A DNA stretch of 64,000 nucleotides from Ruminococcus sp. (lineage in GTDB: Bacteria > Bacillota > Clostridia > Oscillospirales > Ruminococcaceae). The notes under the pieces are model-generated. The model worked only from the letters and a program-made list of their open reading frames with translations, searched no databases and was not told the origin of the DNA. The DNA lies in NCBI RefSeq assembly GCF_017549005.1, contig NZ_JAFYYT010000009.1:40132-104131 (forward strand), read 5' to 3'. A program made the position numbers and the translations under genes. Of this stretch, positions 30,307 to 40,060 are shown piece after piece (the first letter of the stretch is position 1; each line of letters begins with the position of its first letter).

Positions 30307-30621
30307 TTACTTGACTTCCATAACAACGTCTACGCCTGCGGGGATCTCGAGCTTGTCAAGAGCAGCTGTTGTCTTGTCTGTAGGACGGATAACGTCTACG
30401 AGTCTCTTGTGAGTTCTCATCTCGAACTGCTCACGGCTGTCCTTGTACTTGTGTACAGCGCGGAGAATAGTAACAACTTCCTTATCTGTAGGGAGCGGGA
30501 TAGGACCCGAAACTCTTGCACCGCTTCTCTTGGCTGCCTCAACGATCTTAGCTGCTGCAATATCAACAGTAGCGTGATCGTAGCCCTTGATCTTGAATCT
30601 GATTTTTTCGTTGACTGCCAT
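30307..30621 (-). CDS. rpsJ: 30S ribosomal protein S10
   Basis: 104 residues beginning [20 protein letters not shown] and including [37 protein letters not shown] (in blocks). The ATG at 30621 is used because AAGGAGG lies just before it. The longer upstream frame has no support. S10 also serves as NusE. It is the first gene of the superoperon. Confidence 0.97.
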   Translation of the reverse strand: MAVNEKIRFKIKGYDHATVDIAAAKIVEAAKRSGARVSGPIPLPTDKEVVTILRAVHKYKDSREQFEMRTHKRLVDVIRPTDKTTAALDKLEIPAGVDVVMEVK

Positions 30622-30936
30622 TGTTTTCGCCTCCTTGGAATTAATTACGGGGACGCAGATTGGAATATCACACGTTTCCGTGTGTTTCATGCTTCATCTC
30701 ATAAAAAACTCGAAAAACTGGTGTTTTCCGAGCGGTTTCAGCAAAATATGAGCACAAAAAGAGCATAATCCACGCATACGCAAGCTGCGTGAACAATAAC
30801 CACAAACTGTGTTCGATATCCCATTCGCCCGGTTTAAAATCGGACATACTCCACGGAAATTACCTGCCATACCGACAGCAACCTTCCGTTTCAACGCATA
30901 TCTTCGTGCAGTCAGTGCGCGTACAGCGCACTCAAC
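30622..30936 (-). other. Long structured 5' leader of the ribosomal superoperon
   Basis: About 315 bases of untranslated leader separate the promoter at 30944-30972 from rpsJ. Hairpins include AGTGCGC/GCGCACT (30914-30932) near the start, ACGCA/TGCGT (30777-30789), and CACACG/CGTGTG with a TTTC loop (30670-30685). No coding sequence with a binding site is seen. This is a plausible site for autogenous control. Confidence 0.55.
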
Positions 30937-30943
30937 GTAATCA

Positions 30944-30972
30944 ATTATATCACATATATAGGGATAAATCAA
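30944..30972 (-). promoter_or_regulatory. Sigma-A promoter of the rpsJ-rplQ superoperon
   Basis: On the minus strand TTGATT, 17 bases, TATAAT. It is the only strong promoter seen before rpsJ, and no internal terminator was found in the 15 kb that follow. Confidence 0.8.
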
Positions 30973-31030
30973 CAATTTGCAGAAATTGTATTTGTAAATT
31001 TTTAATGAACAATAATTTTATTTTAACAAT

Positions 31031-31067
31031 ATACTCCGAACCGTGATTTCCTCACAGCCCGGAGTAT
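31031..31067 (-). terminator. Hairpin terminator after the GDPD gene
   Basis: ATACTCCG and CGGAGTAT flank an inner GTGA/TCAC stem. The T-run on the minus strand is poor (TGTTAAAAT), so confidence is moderate. Confidence 0.5.
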
Positions 31068-31092
31068 GGATAAATGCCTGTTCATCGCCTTT

Positions 31093-32907
31093 TCAGCTTC
31101 CGAAGATAAATTTCAGAGCTGTCAGGACAGTATCGCCGACCTTCTTCGAGTTCACGATCTCGAGAGCCTTGTCGGGGCGGTCTGTGATGATATTGTCAAC
31201 TCCGAGAGCCATCATCTTCTGCATTTCGCTCTGCCTGTTCACAGTCCATACGAAAATGCGCTTTCCGTGATGATGAGCCGAGTTCACCACAGCCTGGTTG
31301 ACGAAGAGATAGTTCATACTCACAGCGTCGATATATGGCAGCTGTGCAAATGACGTAGCCGTTGCGAGGTTTGCGATAAAGCCCGTCTTAATCTTTGGAT
31401 TGAGCTGCTTAACCTTTTTCAGTGCAGGGTACGAGAACGACGTGATATAGCAGGAATTGACGATACCGTACTCCTCTATGAGCTCCACAGCCTTTTCAGC
31501 AGTCTTTTTCGGGTCGCCCGAGCGCTTTATCTCAATATTCAGCATTATATCATCCCCCACAAGCTCCAGCACGTCCGAGAAGAGCGGTATCTCCACGTCG
31601 TCGAACTCCCCGTCCTTTCCGAACCACGAGCCTGCGGACAGCGTTCTGAGCTGGTCGTAGGTGTATTTCTCCACCATGCCCGTTCCGTTCGTTGTACGGT
31701 CGAGCTTGTCGTCATGTATCACGACGAGGCGGTCGTCAGCAGTCAGCTGTATATCGAGCTCTATGTAGTCCGCACCGCAGTCCATCGCCGATTTGAAGGC
31801 AGGCAGGGTGTTCTCCGGAGCTACCTTTGAGAAGCCCCTGTGCGCCGTTACCTGAGTACGGCTTATAATTCCCACGTTGAGGCTTACATTTCCGCGTGAA
31901 AGGGCTTTCAGGTAGGACAGGTTCATCACCGAGCTGACAGCTGCAAGACACACTATGATGACCGCACTCTTTTTCTTGCTGAACTTCTTATAGCCCGCAT
32001 TCGGGAGAACTATATCCTCGTCCTTAACGTCCTTCATGAACTTGTCGGTAAGCAGCCATATAATGGCAGGAGCCGAGAAGAAAGCCGATACCGCCGTAAA
32101 GACGCTCCACGTATAACGCAGTATCTTCAGCGCCGTGCCGAAAGCAGCTCCTGGCTTTGAAAAGCCCTTTACGATAAAGACTATGATGAAGCTGAGACCG
32201 AAAGTCAGCAAGCCGATAAAGGCAACTATGCCTATGCTCCACAGGAGCGCCGAAATTATCATCTTTCTGCGCTGTCCGTGCATTTTCTCCTTGCTGCTCT
32301 TTATGCACTCCTTAAAAGGCTTGTCGGTAAGGATAAGGTAGTGGATACTGTAGCTCGCGCTTATGATAAGGATAATGAACAGCAGCTGCACAAGTACATA
32401 GCATACAACTGCCAGAGCTCCGTTCATGGAGTTGAATATCCTCCTCATCACAGGCATGAGCGGAGCCATGAACATACCCGATGACAATGAGAACTGTGCA
32501 AGGGGCATTATTGCCATGTACGCAAGGAAAGAGACTATCCCCGTGCCTCTGAAAGCCTTTGCAAAAGCTTTCAGACCCGTTCGGAACATTCCTCCGGTGT
32601 ATATCCGCTGCTTTTTGTTATAGCAGGAAAAGCAGGCTACAAGAGCGGAGAGCTCCACAAAGGAGAAGAACGCATAGCTGAAAAGCATCAGAGCTATGAC
32701 TATAAGGGTCGAGGGATGTCTTAAATATGTAAGAAGATTTTCATCGTTGAGATAAGTAACTCCCGAAAGCTTCATGGTGAGCTTCAGAAGCAAGGCAGTC
32801 ACAGGCGTTCCCACTGCAAGCAGAAGGAGCTTGAAAATAAGCTCGAATACCAGGAAGTGGGGCATCGCTTTTATAAAGACCCCTGCGGGTCTGAGTATCT
32901 TTTTCAT
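31093..32907 (-). CDS. Glycerophosphodiester phosphodiesterase with N-terminal membrane domain
   Basis: 604 residues. The first half (1-345) contains about eight hydrophobic segments, as in the GPDPase_memb family. The second half is a TIM-barrel GDPD domain starting TAHRGFSKVAPENT with catalytic His356, followed by YIELDIQLTADDRLVVIHD and LDRTTNGTG. It hydrolyses glycerophosphodiesters to glycerol-3-phosphate and an alcohol, probably acting on lipid or teichoic-acid-like glycerophosphates at the membrane. The start ATG follows CCGGAG. It is monocistronic between two terminators. Confidence 0.92.
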   Translation of the reverse strand: MKKILRPAGVFIKAMPHFLVFELIFKLLLLAVGTPVTALLLKLTMKLSGVTYLNDENLLTYLRHPSTLIVIALMLFSYAFFSFVELSALVACFSCYNKKQRIYTGGMFRTGLKAFAKAFRGTGIVSFLAYMAIMPLAQFSLSSGMFMAPLMPVMRRIFNSMNGALAVVCYVLVQLLFIILIISASYSIHYLILTDKPFKECIKSSKEKMHGQRRKMIISALLWSIGIVAFIGLLTFGLSFIIVFIVKGFSKPGAAFGTALKILRYTWSVFTAVSAFFSAPAIIWLLTDKFMKDVKDEDIVLPNAGYKKFSKKKSAVIIVCLAAVSSVMNLSYLKALSRGNVSLNVGIISRTQVTAHRGFSKVAPENTLPAFKSAMDCGADYIELDIQLTADDRLVVIHDDKLDRTTNGTGMVEKYTYDQLRTLSAGSWFGKDGEFDDVEIPLFSDVLELVGDDIMLNIEIKRSGDPKKTAEKAVELIEEYGIVNSCYITSFSYPALKKVKQLNPKIKTGFIANLATATSFAQLPYIDAVSMNYLFVNQAVVNSAHHHGKRIFVWTVNRQSEMQKMMALGVDNIITDRPDKALEIVNSKKVGDTVLTALKFIFGS

Positions 32908-32990
32908 TTTTTACTCCGGAACCAATGGATTTACTTCAATTATACGCCCCTGACCGTCCGTTGTCAATATCACATTGTGCTTATCGGACA

Positions 32991-33027
32991 AAAAAGGCAT
33001 AAAGAAATTTCTTCCTTATGCCTTTTT
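32991..33027 (-). terminator. Terminator of the large ABC operon
   Basis: A perfect 12-bp stem, AAAAAGGCATAA/TTATGCCTTTTT, with the loop partly self-paired (AGAAATTTCT). On the minus strand TTTTTT follows. Confidence 0.85.
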
Positions 33028-33043
33028 CTGTAATAATACATAT

Positions 33044-34075
33044 TCAGCCAACTATTCCCGAGCGTTCTATTCCCTCGGTGAAGTGCTTCTGCAAAAATAC
33101 ATACATGATAAGCACGGGAGCTATGGAAAGCAGACAGCCTGCCTCTTTCCATACTATCTGGTCACGGGGACTTATCTGCACCGTCGGGTCGTCGAAAAGG
33201 TTCATTTTCAGCTCGTTGTCGAGATTTGTCAGCATGAGGGCTATGGTCCTGGTGTCCGTGAAGAAGGTGCTGCTCACATAGTAGTCGTTCCAGTACCATA
33301 CAACGGAAAACAGGAATACAGTCAGCAGCGCTGCCGAAGCGTTGGGCAGCATTACCCTTACGAACGTTCTGAAAGGTCCGCAGCCGTCGATATACGCAGC
33401 GTCCTCCAGTTCTCTCGGCATTCCCTTGAAGAACTGACGGAATATATATATCATCAATCCTGCGCGTATGCCGTTGGCGGTCATTGCAGGTAGATACATG
33501 GTAAGTCTGCTGTCAATGAGATTAAGTGAGAAAAGCCCTTTTATGCCGAAGTATCTGAACTGGGTATACAGCGGCAGGGATATCACCTGCGTCGGCACAA
33601 GTATCATCATGATGACAACTCCGAAGAGAAGCCTGCTGCCCCTGAACCTGAATCTTGCAAAGCCGTAGCCCGTCAGGGCGCATGAGAACACCTGCACCAG
33701 CGAGCAGCCTATATTCAGGAACAGAGTGTTGCCGAGAGTTTTCCAGTAGTCCATAGCGTCAATGGTCTCGGCTATGACCTTCAGCGTGTAATGCCTCGGT
33801 ATCCACATTACCGTGGGGTCGCTCATATCAGCCCTGTCTCTGAAAGCGCAGCTTATCATGTATATCAGTGGATACATTATGACAAAGCCCAGTCCTATGA
33901 GTATAACGGCTCTGAAAAACGGCCATACCTTATCCGCAACGGCTTTCCTCCGCAGATAGCGCCTTTCCTCCGCCGTGACGGAAGCTCTTCTTCGGCGTCC
34001 TGCTTCGCGGCTGTCCATGCCGCTGCCTGTCTCGTCGGCTGTCTTTATCTTCGGTGCATTCGTTACATCTGCCAT
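33044..34075 (-). CDS. Carbohydrate ABC permease, MalG type (second pair)
   Basis: 343 residues with six membrane helices after a long basic cytoplasmic N-terminus (1-50, DSREAGRRRRASVTAEERRYLRR). The EAA loop that would contact an ATPase is seen as RELEDAAYIDGCGPFRTFVRVMLPNASA. It forms a pair with the MalF-type protein immediately upstream. No ATPase gene is nearby, so a shared MsmK-type ATPase would be needed. It is the last gene of the eight-gene operon, with a GGAGG site. Confidence 0.9.
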   Translation of the reverse strand: MADVTNAPKIKTADETGSGMDSREAGRRRRASVTAEERRYLRRKAVADKVWPFFRAVILIGLGFVIMYPLIYMISCAFRDRADMSDPTVMWIPRHYTLKVIAETIDAMDYWKTLGNTLFLNIGCSLVQVFSCALTGYGFARFRFRGSRLLFGVVIMMILVPTQVISLPLYTQFRYFGIKGLFSLNLIDSRLTMYLPAMTANGIRAGLMIYIFRQFFKGMPRELEDAAYIDGCGPFRTFVRVMLPNASAALLTVFLFSVVWYWNDYYVSSTFFTDTRTIALMLTNLDNELKMNLFDDPTVQISPRDQIVWKEAGCLLSIAPVLIMYVFLQKHFTEGIERSGIVG

Positions 34076-34087
34076 TCATGCACCTCC

Positions 34088-35017
34088 TCAGTCGTTCTCA
34101 TAGTATATGAACCTGTTCATAACAGCCGTGACCACGCCTATAGCGGCAATAACGACTGCAAAATATATCCACGCCATTGCGGAAGCCTCTCCGAAATCGA
34201 ACTGGCTCCTCATGGTGGAGATACGGTTCATAACGCTGTTCATCGGGTTAGTGAACGAATCTATTACGGTAAATATGAGATTTGCAAGTATGAACGGGCT
34301 GACATACGGGAAGGTTATCTTCCAGAAGTACTCCCATGCGGTAGCGCCCTCCATCTGTGCCGCTTCACGGGCAGAGGCAGGGATATTCTGCAGAGCCGCA
34401 AGGAAAAGGATTATCTGTATGCCCGAATTCCATACGATACCGAAGATATTGTCCGCGACTGCTGAAATAAAGGTGCTGACGCTGTCGCTTATGCCGTAGA
34501 TACCGAGGAACTGCATCAGCTCACCCACAAGATTCGTGGAAAACATGGTATTGAACTGCTCAGCGCCCGCATTGCCCGTAGAGTCCATATCGCCGCTGAT
34601 TATCCTGAAAACAGGTCCCGTGGCGATTATGACGGGCAGAAAGAATACAGCCCTCGCAAGTGTCCTTCCCCTGAACTTCTGATTGAGCACCACCGCGATA
34701 AACAGCGAGAATATCAGTATCAACGGCGTTTTCCAAAGAGTTTCGAGGAGAACGTCCCCGAGATATTCCGTATAATAGGGGTCTTCACCAAGTACGCTGA
34801 AATAGTTGTCCATGCCCCTGAATTCGGTATTCAGCGAGCCGGGATCCACCGAAACACTGCAGAATGAGTACCACAGCGACTTCCCGAGAGGTATCAGGAA
34901 GAAAAGCACCGTTCCCGCCAGCCATAAGCTGATAAAACCGTAGCCGTACAGGGATTTTCTCCGCTGATAGGACATTATGCGCCTTTTTTTACTGCTTTTT
35001 TCAGTTTTTGCGCTCAA
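34088..35017 (-). CDS. Carbohydrate ABC permease, MalF type (second pair)
   Basis: About 309 residues, six membrane helices. The EAA-type loop is SAREAAQMEGATAWEYFWKITFPYVSP. A long loop (near 150-195) holds the segment between helices 3 and 4. Two TTG starts are possible. One at 35050 overlaps the preceding gene. One at 35017 follows AGGAAAGG at good distance and is used here. It works with the MalG-type protein downstream. The substrate is unknown. Linkage to the secreted DUF5696 protein suggests an oligo- or polysaccharide-derived ligand. Confidence 0.88.
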   Translation of the reverse strand: MSAKTEKSSKKRRIMSYQRRKSLYGYGFISLWLAGTVLFFLIPLGKSLWYSFCSVSVDPGSLNTEFRGMDNYFSVLGEDPYYTEYLGDVLLETLWKTPLILIFSLFIAVVLNQKFRGRTLARAVFFLPVIIATGPVFRIISGDMDSTGNAGAEQFNTMFSTNLVGELMQFLGIYGISDSVSTFISAVADNIFGIVWNSGIQIILFLAALQNIPASAREAAQMEGATAWEYFWKITFPYVSPFILANLIFTVIDSFTNPMNSVMNRISTMRSQFDFGEASAMAWIYFAVVIAAIGVVTAVMNRFIYYEND

Positions 35018-35033
35018 TTTCTTCCCGCCTTTC

Positions 35034-37835
35034 CTATGTGATTTCGCCAAGAGAGATGAAGCCGCCGTCCCAGCTGACCGTCATTGCCCCAAGGTCGGTA
35101 ACGACCCTTGTTCCGTCCGAATAATCTGTAGTTATGATATCGCCGTCCGCATGATAACCGGTAATATAGCAGTCCGAGACACTGCTCAGGAGCGGCTCGA
35201 GCATGGCGTAATCCTCTGCCGCTTTTCTGATATTGCCCTTATAATTGGCATAATACAGGAAATCAAGCTCTGTGTCTTTCAGTTCGCTTGTCTCCTCGTG
35301 AATCATATCGTAGCTGAGAGAGCTTCCGGTAGCCGCCGCCATGAGCATCAGCCTTTCGGGGTCGGGGCTTCCGTTGACAGCCTCCGCTGAATACGGTATA
35401 ACACCGTGCATTACCATCTGATAGAACGGGATATCCTCGTCAAAGAGGTCGAATCTGCCCGAATTCATGGGAACTCCCGTGATATGGCTGACATATGGGA
35501 GAGCATAGGCGTTTGCATTGTCTGCAAGTATGCCGCCCCCAAGCTTCTCCGTGACAGTCTCATAGCCCTCCGTAAGGAGCTTTTCCGCGCCTGCCCTTGA
35601 AATGCTCTTTTTGCCATAGTCTCCGTAAAGCGAGGAGGTAAGACTTGCGAGAGAAACTCCGCCGAGCCCTGCATTTGAATAGTTTTCGGCGATATCTCCG
35701 AAAACCTCACCGTAGCAGTCAGGAGTAAGCAGAGAAAGATTCTTTCTGAAACCGTCGGGTATGCCGTAAGCCCTGTCATAGCTGACTATCCTCGAATATG
35801 AGCCCGAAACCCTCACGGCTGTGTCCGAAAATGAGTAATAGCCGTTTCCCGAGCTGAAATCCCTGTTGTCGGAAACAGGGTACAGGCTGTAACCGCATTC
35901 GTCTATAAGGTCGGTGAGGCTGCGGAAGTCTCTTACTCCACCAAGCTTTCCCGAGGGCTTTGCGCCCTTGTCGACCTTGTTTTTTATACCGTCGTTGGTC
36001 CAGTTGCTGTAGGAGACGACCATATCGTCAACTCCGCGCTCTTTCAGCTCGCTTATTATGTCAGCTGCCTGCCCGAAATCTGTAACGGAGGTCCGAAACG
36101 AGAGCGGTATGCCGAGAACCGACTTTTTCTTCATAACTCCGCCGTAAAGTCCGAGATACAAAGGTGCTTTGTCCGCGCTGCTCCTTATCTTCACGCCCTG
36201 CTCTTCAAGGAGATACTGCCTGTATCTTGCAGCTATATCGGTATAATCAGCGCCTTTCTTCGCAATGGGGTAGTAGAGCAGCTCTATATCGTCCGATCTT
36301 ATCTTTCCCTTTTCAAAGACAGTGTACTTATCGTGGCTGTTTCCCGACATGTAAAATGTGTCCGTACCGCGGAGAATAAAGGTGAAATTGCAGATATTGT
36401 ACCTGCTTTTGGACTGTCCCGACACGTTTGCCGTGATATAAGCGTTGGAGTCGCCCTTTGCCGCGACCGCAAGGAGGGCGTTGCCCCCTCTTACTATGCC
36501 GTATACGGGCAGATATATCTGCTCCGTGAGAGCTCCCCTGTTCTGCGGTACAGCCGTTACATCGCTGCCATAGATACGCTGCTGATAGAGGTTCGTCTGC
36601 ATAGTCCTGCCGTTGTTGAAGCGCACAAGGGCTCCGCAGCCGTCGGGTATGACGAAATATCCCTCTTCATCGTCGGGAGCTGCTCCGAAGCTGCCAAGCA
36701 GTGTCATCTCAGTCGCTATGTTTTCAGGCTTTGATTCGGCTATCTCAGATATTTTCACCCTTGCCCTTAGGTGATCGTCCTCTATGGTATACTCCACAGG
36801 AACAGTAAAGCCTGCGTCTTTGTAGCCGTATATCACGCGGATACCGTTTTCGATATCGCTGACATTGAATACGCAGTCCTTATCGCTGCCCGAGCGGAGC
36901 ATATTATTGCCCGAACGGCTCATAGGTATGCCGTAGCGAAGCACATTCGACGAGCGCAGCTCGTCCGCTACAAGTCCCGTAGCAGTTGTATCCTGAGAAG
37001 CTTCGAGGGGCGACGACCACCATATAAAGCCGTTTTCCTTGTTCTCGATACCGAATGAGGCGCTCCTGTCGTCTATTATCATACGGAGCTTATCATTTTC
37101 CGCGCCGTAGCGGAAAGCTCCGAGGTAATGGCTGCCGTCGGCGGTCAGCCACGCAAAACCGCCCTCTGCGGACTTGTATATCCGCTTTCCGTCTTCTGTC
37201 CTGTCAAAGCTGTAGCTCTTGTCCGTGCCTTTCATATCACCGCGGAGGAACTCCAGCGTATTCTTGTCGGCAGACAAAAAGGCGTATTTGCTGTCAAGGG
37301 TGGAAACTATCTCCCTTATCCTTATGACTCTGCCGGTATCTTCATCGGTAAGCACGAAAAATCTTCCTGCGTCGCTGACATAGAGCTTTCCCTCGTCGCA
37401 TTTGACGCCGCTTCTGAATGAAGCCGCAGCTTTTCCGCTTTTACTGTCAATTATAACGAGCTCGCCCAGTTTTTTCAGCTCGTCTGCCTTGTCGGCTATC
37501 TTCTGCTGCTCGGAAGTATAGTCCTTTTTGCTCTTAGGCTTGCCGCCCACGGTCTCCCAGAGCTCATCTTCAATGTCCTTGCTCCTGAAATAAACATCGT
37601 AGCCGTCGCAATATCCTATCTTTTTAAGGTATCTGTCAGCGTCCTCCGCCGAAAGCTCGGCTTTCTCAACTGACTCCGAACGTTTGGACTTCTCGGTATC
37701 TCCGCCGCTTTCGGTTTCCGAAGCCGTATCGGACTGCACGGCTTTTCCTTCGCTGTCCGCATAGGCGCTGCCCGAAGCCGCCATTGAAGCCGCAATGAGC
37801 AGACAGAGCAGCGTTCTTCTTATCTTTTTGCCCAT
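35034..37835 (-). CDS. Large secreted DUF5696-type protein
   Basis: 933 residues with a signal peptide (1-27, ending ASGSAYA). A charged Ser/Glu/Asp-rich stretch follows to about 60. A beta-rich middle (to about 560) has repeated aromatic/Gly patterns. The last third is an alpha/beta region of TIM-barrel look (LYLGLYGGVMKKKSVLGIP, then SELKERGVDDMVVSYSNW and SDNRDFSSGNGYY). This resembles the DUF5696 family found next to sugar ABC genes in Firmicutes. A glycoside-hydrolase-like role is possible, but catalytic residues cannot be assigned by eye. No C-terminal anchor is seen. It lies between the YIP1-type gene and the second permease pair. Confidence 0.75.
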   Translation of the reverse strand: MGKKIRRTLLCLLIAASMAASGSAYADSEGKAVQSDTASETESGGDTEKSKRSESVEKAELSAEDADRYLKKIGYCDGYDVYFRSKDIEDELWETVGGKPKSKKDYTSEQQKIADKADELKKLGELVIIDSKSGKAAASFRSGVKCDEGKLYVSDAGRFFVLTDEDTGRVIRIREIVSTLDSKYAFLSADKNTLEFLRGDMKGTDKSYSFDRTEDGKRIYKSAEGGFAWLTADGSHYLGAFRYGAENDKLRMIIDDRSASFGIENKENGFIWWSSPLEASQDTTATGLVADELRSSNVLRYGIPMSRSGNNMLRSGSDKDCVFNVSDIENGIRVIYGYKDAGFTVPVEYTIEDDHLRARVKISEIAESKPENIATEMTLLGSFGAAPDDEEGYFVIPDGCGALVRFNNGRTMQTNLYQQRIYGSDVTAVPQNRGALTEQIYLPVYGIVRGGNALLAVAAKGDSNAYITANVSGQSKSRYNICNFTFILRGTDTFYMSGNSHDKYTVFEKGKIRSDDIELLYYPIAKKGADYTDIAARYRQYLLEEQGVKIRSSADKAPLYLGLYGGVMKKKSVLGIPLSFRTSVTDFGQAADIISELKERGVDDMVVSYSNWTNDGIKNKVDKGAKPSGKLGGVRDFRSLTDLIDECGYSLYPVSDNRDFSSGNGYYSFSDTAVRVSGSYSRIVSYDRAYGIPDGFRKNLSLLTPDCYGEVFGDIAENYSNAGLGGVSLASLTSSLYGDYGKKSISRAGAEKLLTEGYETVTEKLGGGILADNANAYALPYVSHITGVPMNSGRFDLFDEDIPFYQMVMHGVIPYSAEAVNGSPDPERLMLMAAATGSSLSYDMIHEETSELKDTELDFLYYANYKGNIRKAAEDYAMLEPLLSSVSDCYITGYHADGDIITTDYSDGTRVVTDLGAMTVSWDGGFISLGEIT

Positions 37836-37847
37836 ATTCCGCGCCTT

Positions 37848-38477
37848 TCAGACTCTCGCTCTGTAGGAGAGCTCCGTGTAAACAGTGGATATGAAGATGT
37901 ATACCTGCTGTATCAGCGACATGAAAAGCACCAGCAGGAACAGCATTATGAGCATTGCCGCTATGGTCAGCAATACCGCAAATACCGTCTTTCTGAAGGT
38001 GTACTGATGTACCGACTTCACCGCCGAGAACAGCAGCACCACCGTCCAGCAGGTGCCGATGATCTCTATCACCTGCATGAAGACAGCTTCGTCGCGCACA
38101 AGTATGTGGGAAAGCAGTACATTCACGTAAAGCTGCACCACATAGGGTATAAGTGCGTAGGCACTGTATATGCAGATATTCCTCAGCGTTCCCTCTCCCT
38201 CGAGGAGAGTGCACACTGCCCAGTTGCCCACTGTCCATGCTCCGAAAAGCACGAAGCTGCGGACTATATAAGGTATGATATTGAAAGTCTTGTCGTATGA
38301 GATGTGAAACTGAAAGCCGTAGAGCCGCCCGTAGGCTATCTCGCCGAAAAAGAGGAGCAGAACGATGAGCATGGCTATTTTCAGCGAGCCCGACTTCTTC
38401 CAGCGCATATCCTCAAAGCCCTCAAAAGGGTGCGTCACCGCGTGCTTTACCCACTGACGCTGAGTAAGATCCATCAT
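37848..38477 (-). CDS. YIP1-family-like membrane protein
   Basis: 209 residues with a short N-terminal soluble part (LTQRQWVKHAVTHPFEGFEDMRWKKSGS) and five hydrophobic segments. The layout is typical of bacterial Yip1-domain proteins. The ATG at 38477 overlaps the stop of the NHL gene (ATGA) and has GGAGGCGG upstream. A longer reading of the frame is an artefact. Its function is unknown. In the operon it may anchor or regulate the surrounding secreted and membrane parts. Confidence 0.75.
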   Translation of the reverse strand: MMDLTQRQWVKHAVTHPFEGFEDMRWKKSGSLKIAMLIVLLLFFGEIAYGRLYGFQFHISYDKTFNIIPYIVRSFVLFGAWTVGNWAVCTLLEGEGTLRNICIYSAYALIPYVVQLYVNVLLSHILVRDEAVFMQVIEIIGTCWTVVLLFSAVKSVHQYTFRKTVFAVLLTIAAMLIMLFLLVLFMSLIQQVYIFISTVYTELSYRARV

Positions 38478-39985
38478 TGCTGCTCCGCCTCCTTTTCTTC
38501 CGTATTTTTCGCAGCTCTGCGCCTTTTCCTGTAATGTCCGGAAACTATGAGAGCTCCGGCGCAGAGTATCAAAGCCGCCGCTACAGCCGTGAAATGCTCC
38601 CTGAGGAACTCCCTGCGCCTGCCCTCGAAGGCTTTGTTGTAGATGTCGCCTGCGTCCGCAAGCTTCGCGTACTTCATGGAGCCCTTGTAATCGCCCTTTC
38701 TGAGAAGCGCCGAAGCTATTCCCACATAGGCTCTGCGGTAGTTTCCGTCCCTTGCAAGGACCTCCTGCCACGGTTCGAGAGCCTCCTCGTAGTATCCGTC
38801 GTTGTAGAGTGCGGCAGCCTTGTGGACCACCTGTCCGAATGAGGTCTCCTTAAATACCGTCACCGTGTCCTTTGAGGAGTCAAGGACGTATATCTTGTCG
38901 TCGAGGGACTCCACCGCCGTCGCATGGTCAAATCCGCCTGTCTGTTTGGCAATGGCACCCGTGATGAACAGCAGATTGCAGTCCTCGTCGTACTGGAAAA
39001 CTCTACCCGTGGTGAAGTCAAGGCAGTTTATGCAGCCGTCTGCGGCTACATCTATATCGACTATGGACGGCATGAACATCTTGTTCTGCGATGTATCGTA
39101 CATGGGCTTGTAGTCGCCGAAAGTCAGCGAAAGTCCTGCAAAAATGTTGTTTCCTGCCGCATTCAGCTTCTTGACAGCGTCAACTGACTGAGTATTTGAA
39201 GCGGTACAGGTGAAGATAAAGTCTCCGTCGATGTCAAAGCTGGTTATTCCCGTGGGGACTGTCCTTTTTCGCCGTGCCTTCTTCTCGTCGGACATGAAAA
39301 GGCTCCTGAAATAGTTGCTTACCACCTTTGCGGTAGCTTCAACGCGGTTCGCGCCGTAAAATCCGATAAATCCGCCGTCGGGCGAGAACATCGCGGCTCC
39401 CGTTGTGATATTTCCGAGAACAGTGTAGACGTTACCTGCCTTGTCGGCAACTACTCTCTGGGGCAGAAAAGTCCTCTTCTGGTCGTAGACCTCAGACTCG
39501 GGCTTTGTTATCTCAGTTTTTACGCTGCCGGCCATATCCGTTACAAGTATGCGTGAATTATCCGTATCGGCTATGTAAAGGCAGTCGTTCGACGCGGAAA
39601 CGAAAACTCCCATAGGCTTGCTGAGCTTTGTTTCCGAGCCGTCGGGCATGGTGAAGCTGTCATAAACGCGGAGAACGCTTTTCAGCTCGGAGTCCGCCGC
39701 GATAATGCGGTCGTTGCCCGTATCGGTTATGTATACCGTGCCGCTGCTGTCTATGAAAAGGTCGGAGGGGCTGTCGAAGCCGCCTATCTCAAGGTCGTTT
39801 CCCGAGACCGTCCTGTCGGCGGTATAGCCTGCCTGTGAGGGGATAGCCTCGCCCCAGCGGTCGTAGTTGTAGCTCTCCGAGGGAACTCCTGCCGCCGAGA
39901 CAGACGATACGCTCACGGAAGCGAGTGCAGCAAATGCCGTCAGCGCTGTGATACATCTTTTCAGTTTTGTATTCGTTTGCTTCAC
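38474..39985 (-). CDS. NHL-type beta-propeller protein with TPR-like tail and membrane anchor
   Basis: 503 residues. A signal peptide (1-31) is followed by propeller repeats (about 65-375) with the NHL pattern: FDSPSDLFIDSSGTVYITDTGNDRII, LSKPMGVFVSASNDCLYIADTDNSRILV and later blocks ending KIYVLDSSKDTVTVF. A TPR-like region follows (about 385-450, AALYNDGYYEEALEPWQEVLARDGNYRRAYVGIASALLRKGDY in blocks). A C-terminal membrane helix (about 465-483) precedes a basic tail. The domains therefore sit outside, anchored by the C-terminus. The GTG start lies very close to its AAAGGGA site, so the exact start is uncertain. It probably binds a ligand or protein partner of the transporter. Confidence 0.82.
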   Translation of the reverse strand: MKQTNTKLKRCITALTAFAALASVSVSSVSAAGVPSESYNYDRWGEAIPSQAGYTADRTVSGNDLEIGGFDSPSDLFIDSSGTVYITDTGNDRIIAADSELKSVLRVYDSFTMPDGSETKLSKPMGVFVSASNDCLYIADTDNSRILVTDMAGSVKTEITKPESEVYDQKRTFLPQRVVADKAGNVYTVLGNITTGAAMFSPDGGFIGFYGANRVEATAKVVSNYFRSLFMSDEKKARRKRTVPTGITSFDIDGDFIFTCTASNTQSVDAVKKLNAAGNNIFAGLSLTFGDYKPMYDTSQNKMFMPSIVDIDVAADGCINCLDFTTGRVFQYDEDCNLLFITGAIAKQTGGFDHATAVESLDDKIYVLDSSKDTVTVFKETSFGQVVHKAAALYNDGYYEEALEPWQEVLARDGNYRRAYVGIASALLRKGDYKGSMKYAKLADAGDIYNKAFEGRRREFLREHFTAVAAALILCAGALIVSGHYRKRRRAAKNTEEKEAEQQ

Positions 39986-40060
39986 TCCCTTTCATTTTAT
40001 CGGTTTGCACCGGGCGTCAATGATGCAGTCACCAACTAATCATCAAAAACTACTTACTGC

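Noticed and set aside
37666-38238. 190-codon frame across the start of the DUF5696 gene and the YIP1-type gene
   Set aside because: It overlaps two better supported genes in another frame, has no binding site and looks like noise.
38478-38771. N-terminal extension of the YIP1-type protein
   Set aside because: It lies inside the NHL gene in another frame. The ATGA overlap and GGAGG site fix the start at 38477.
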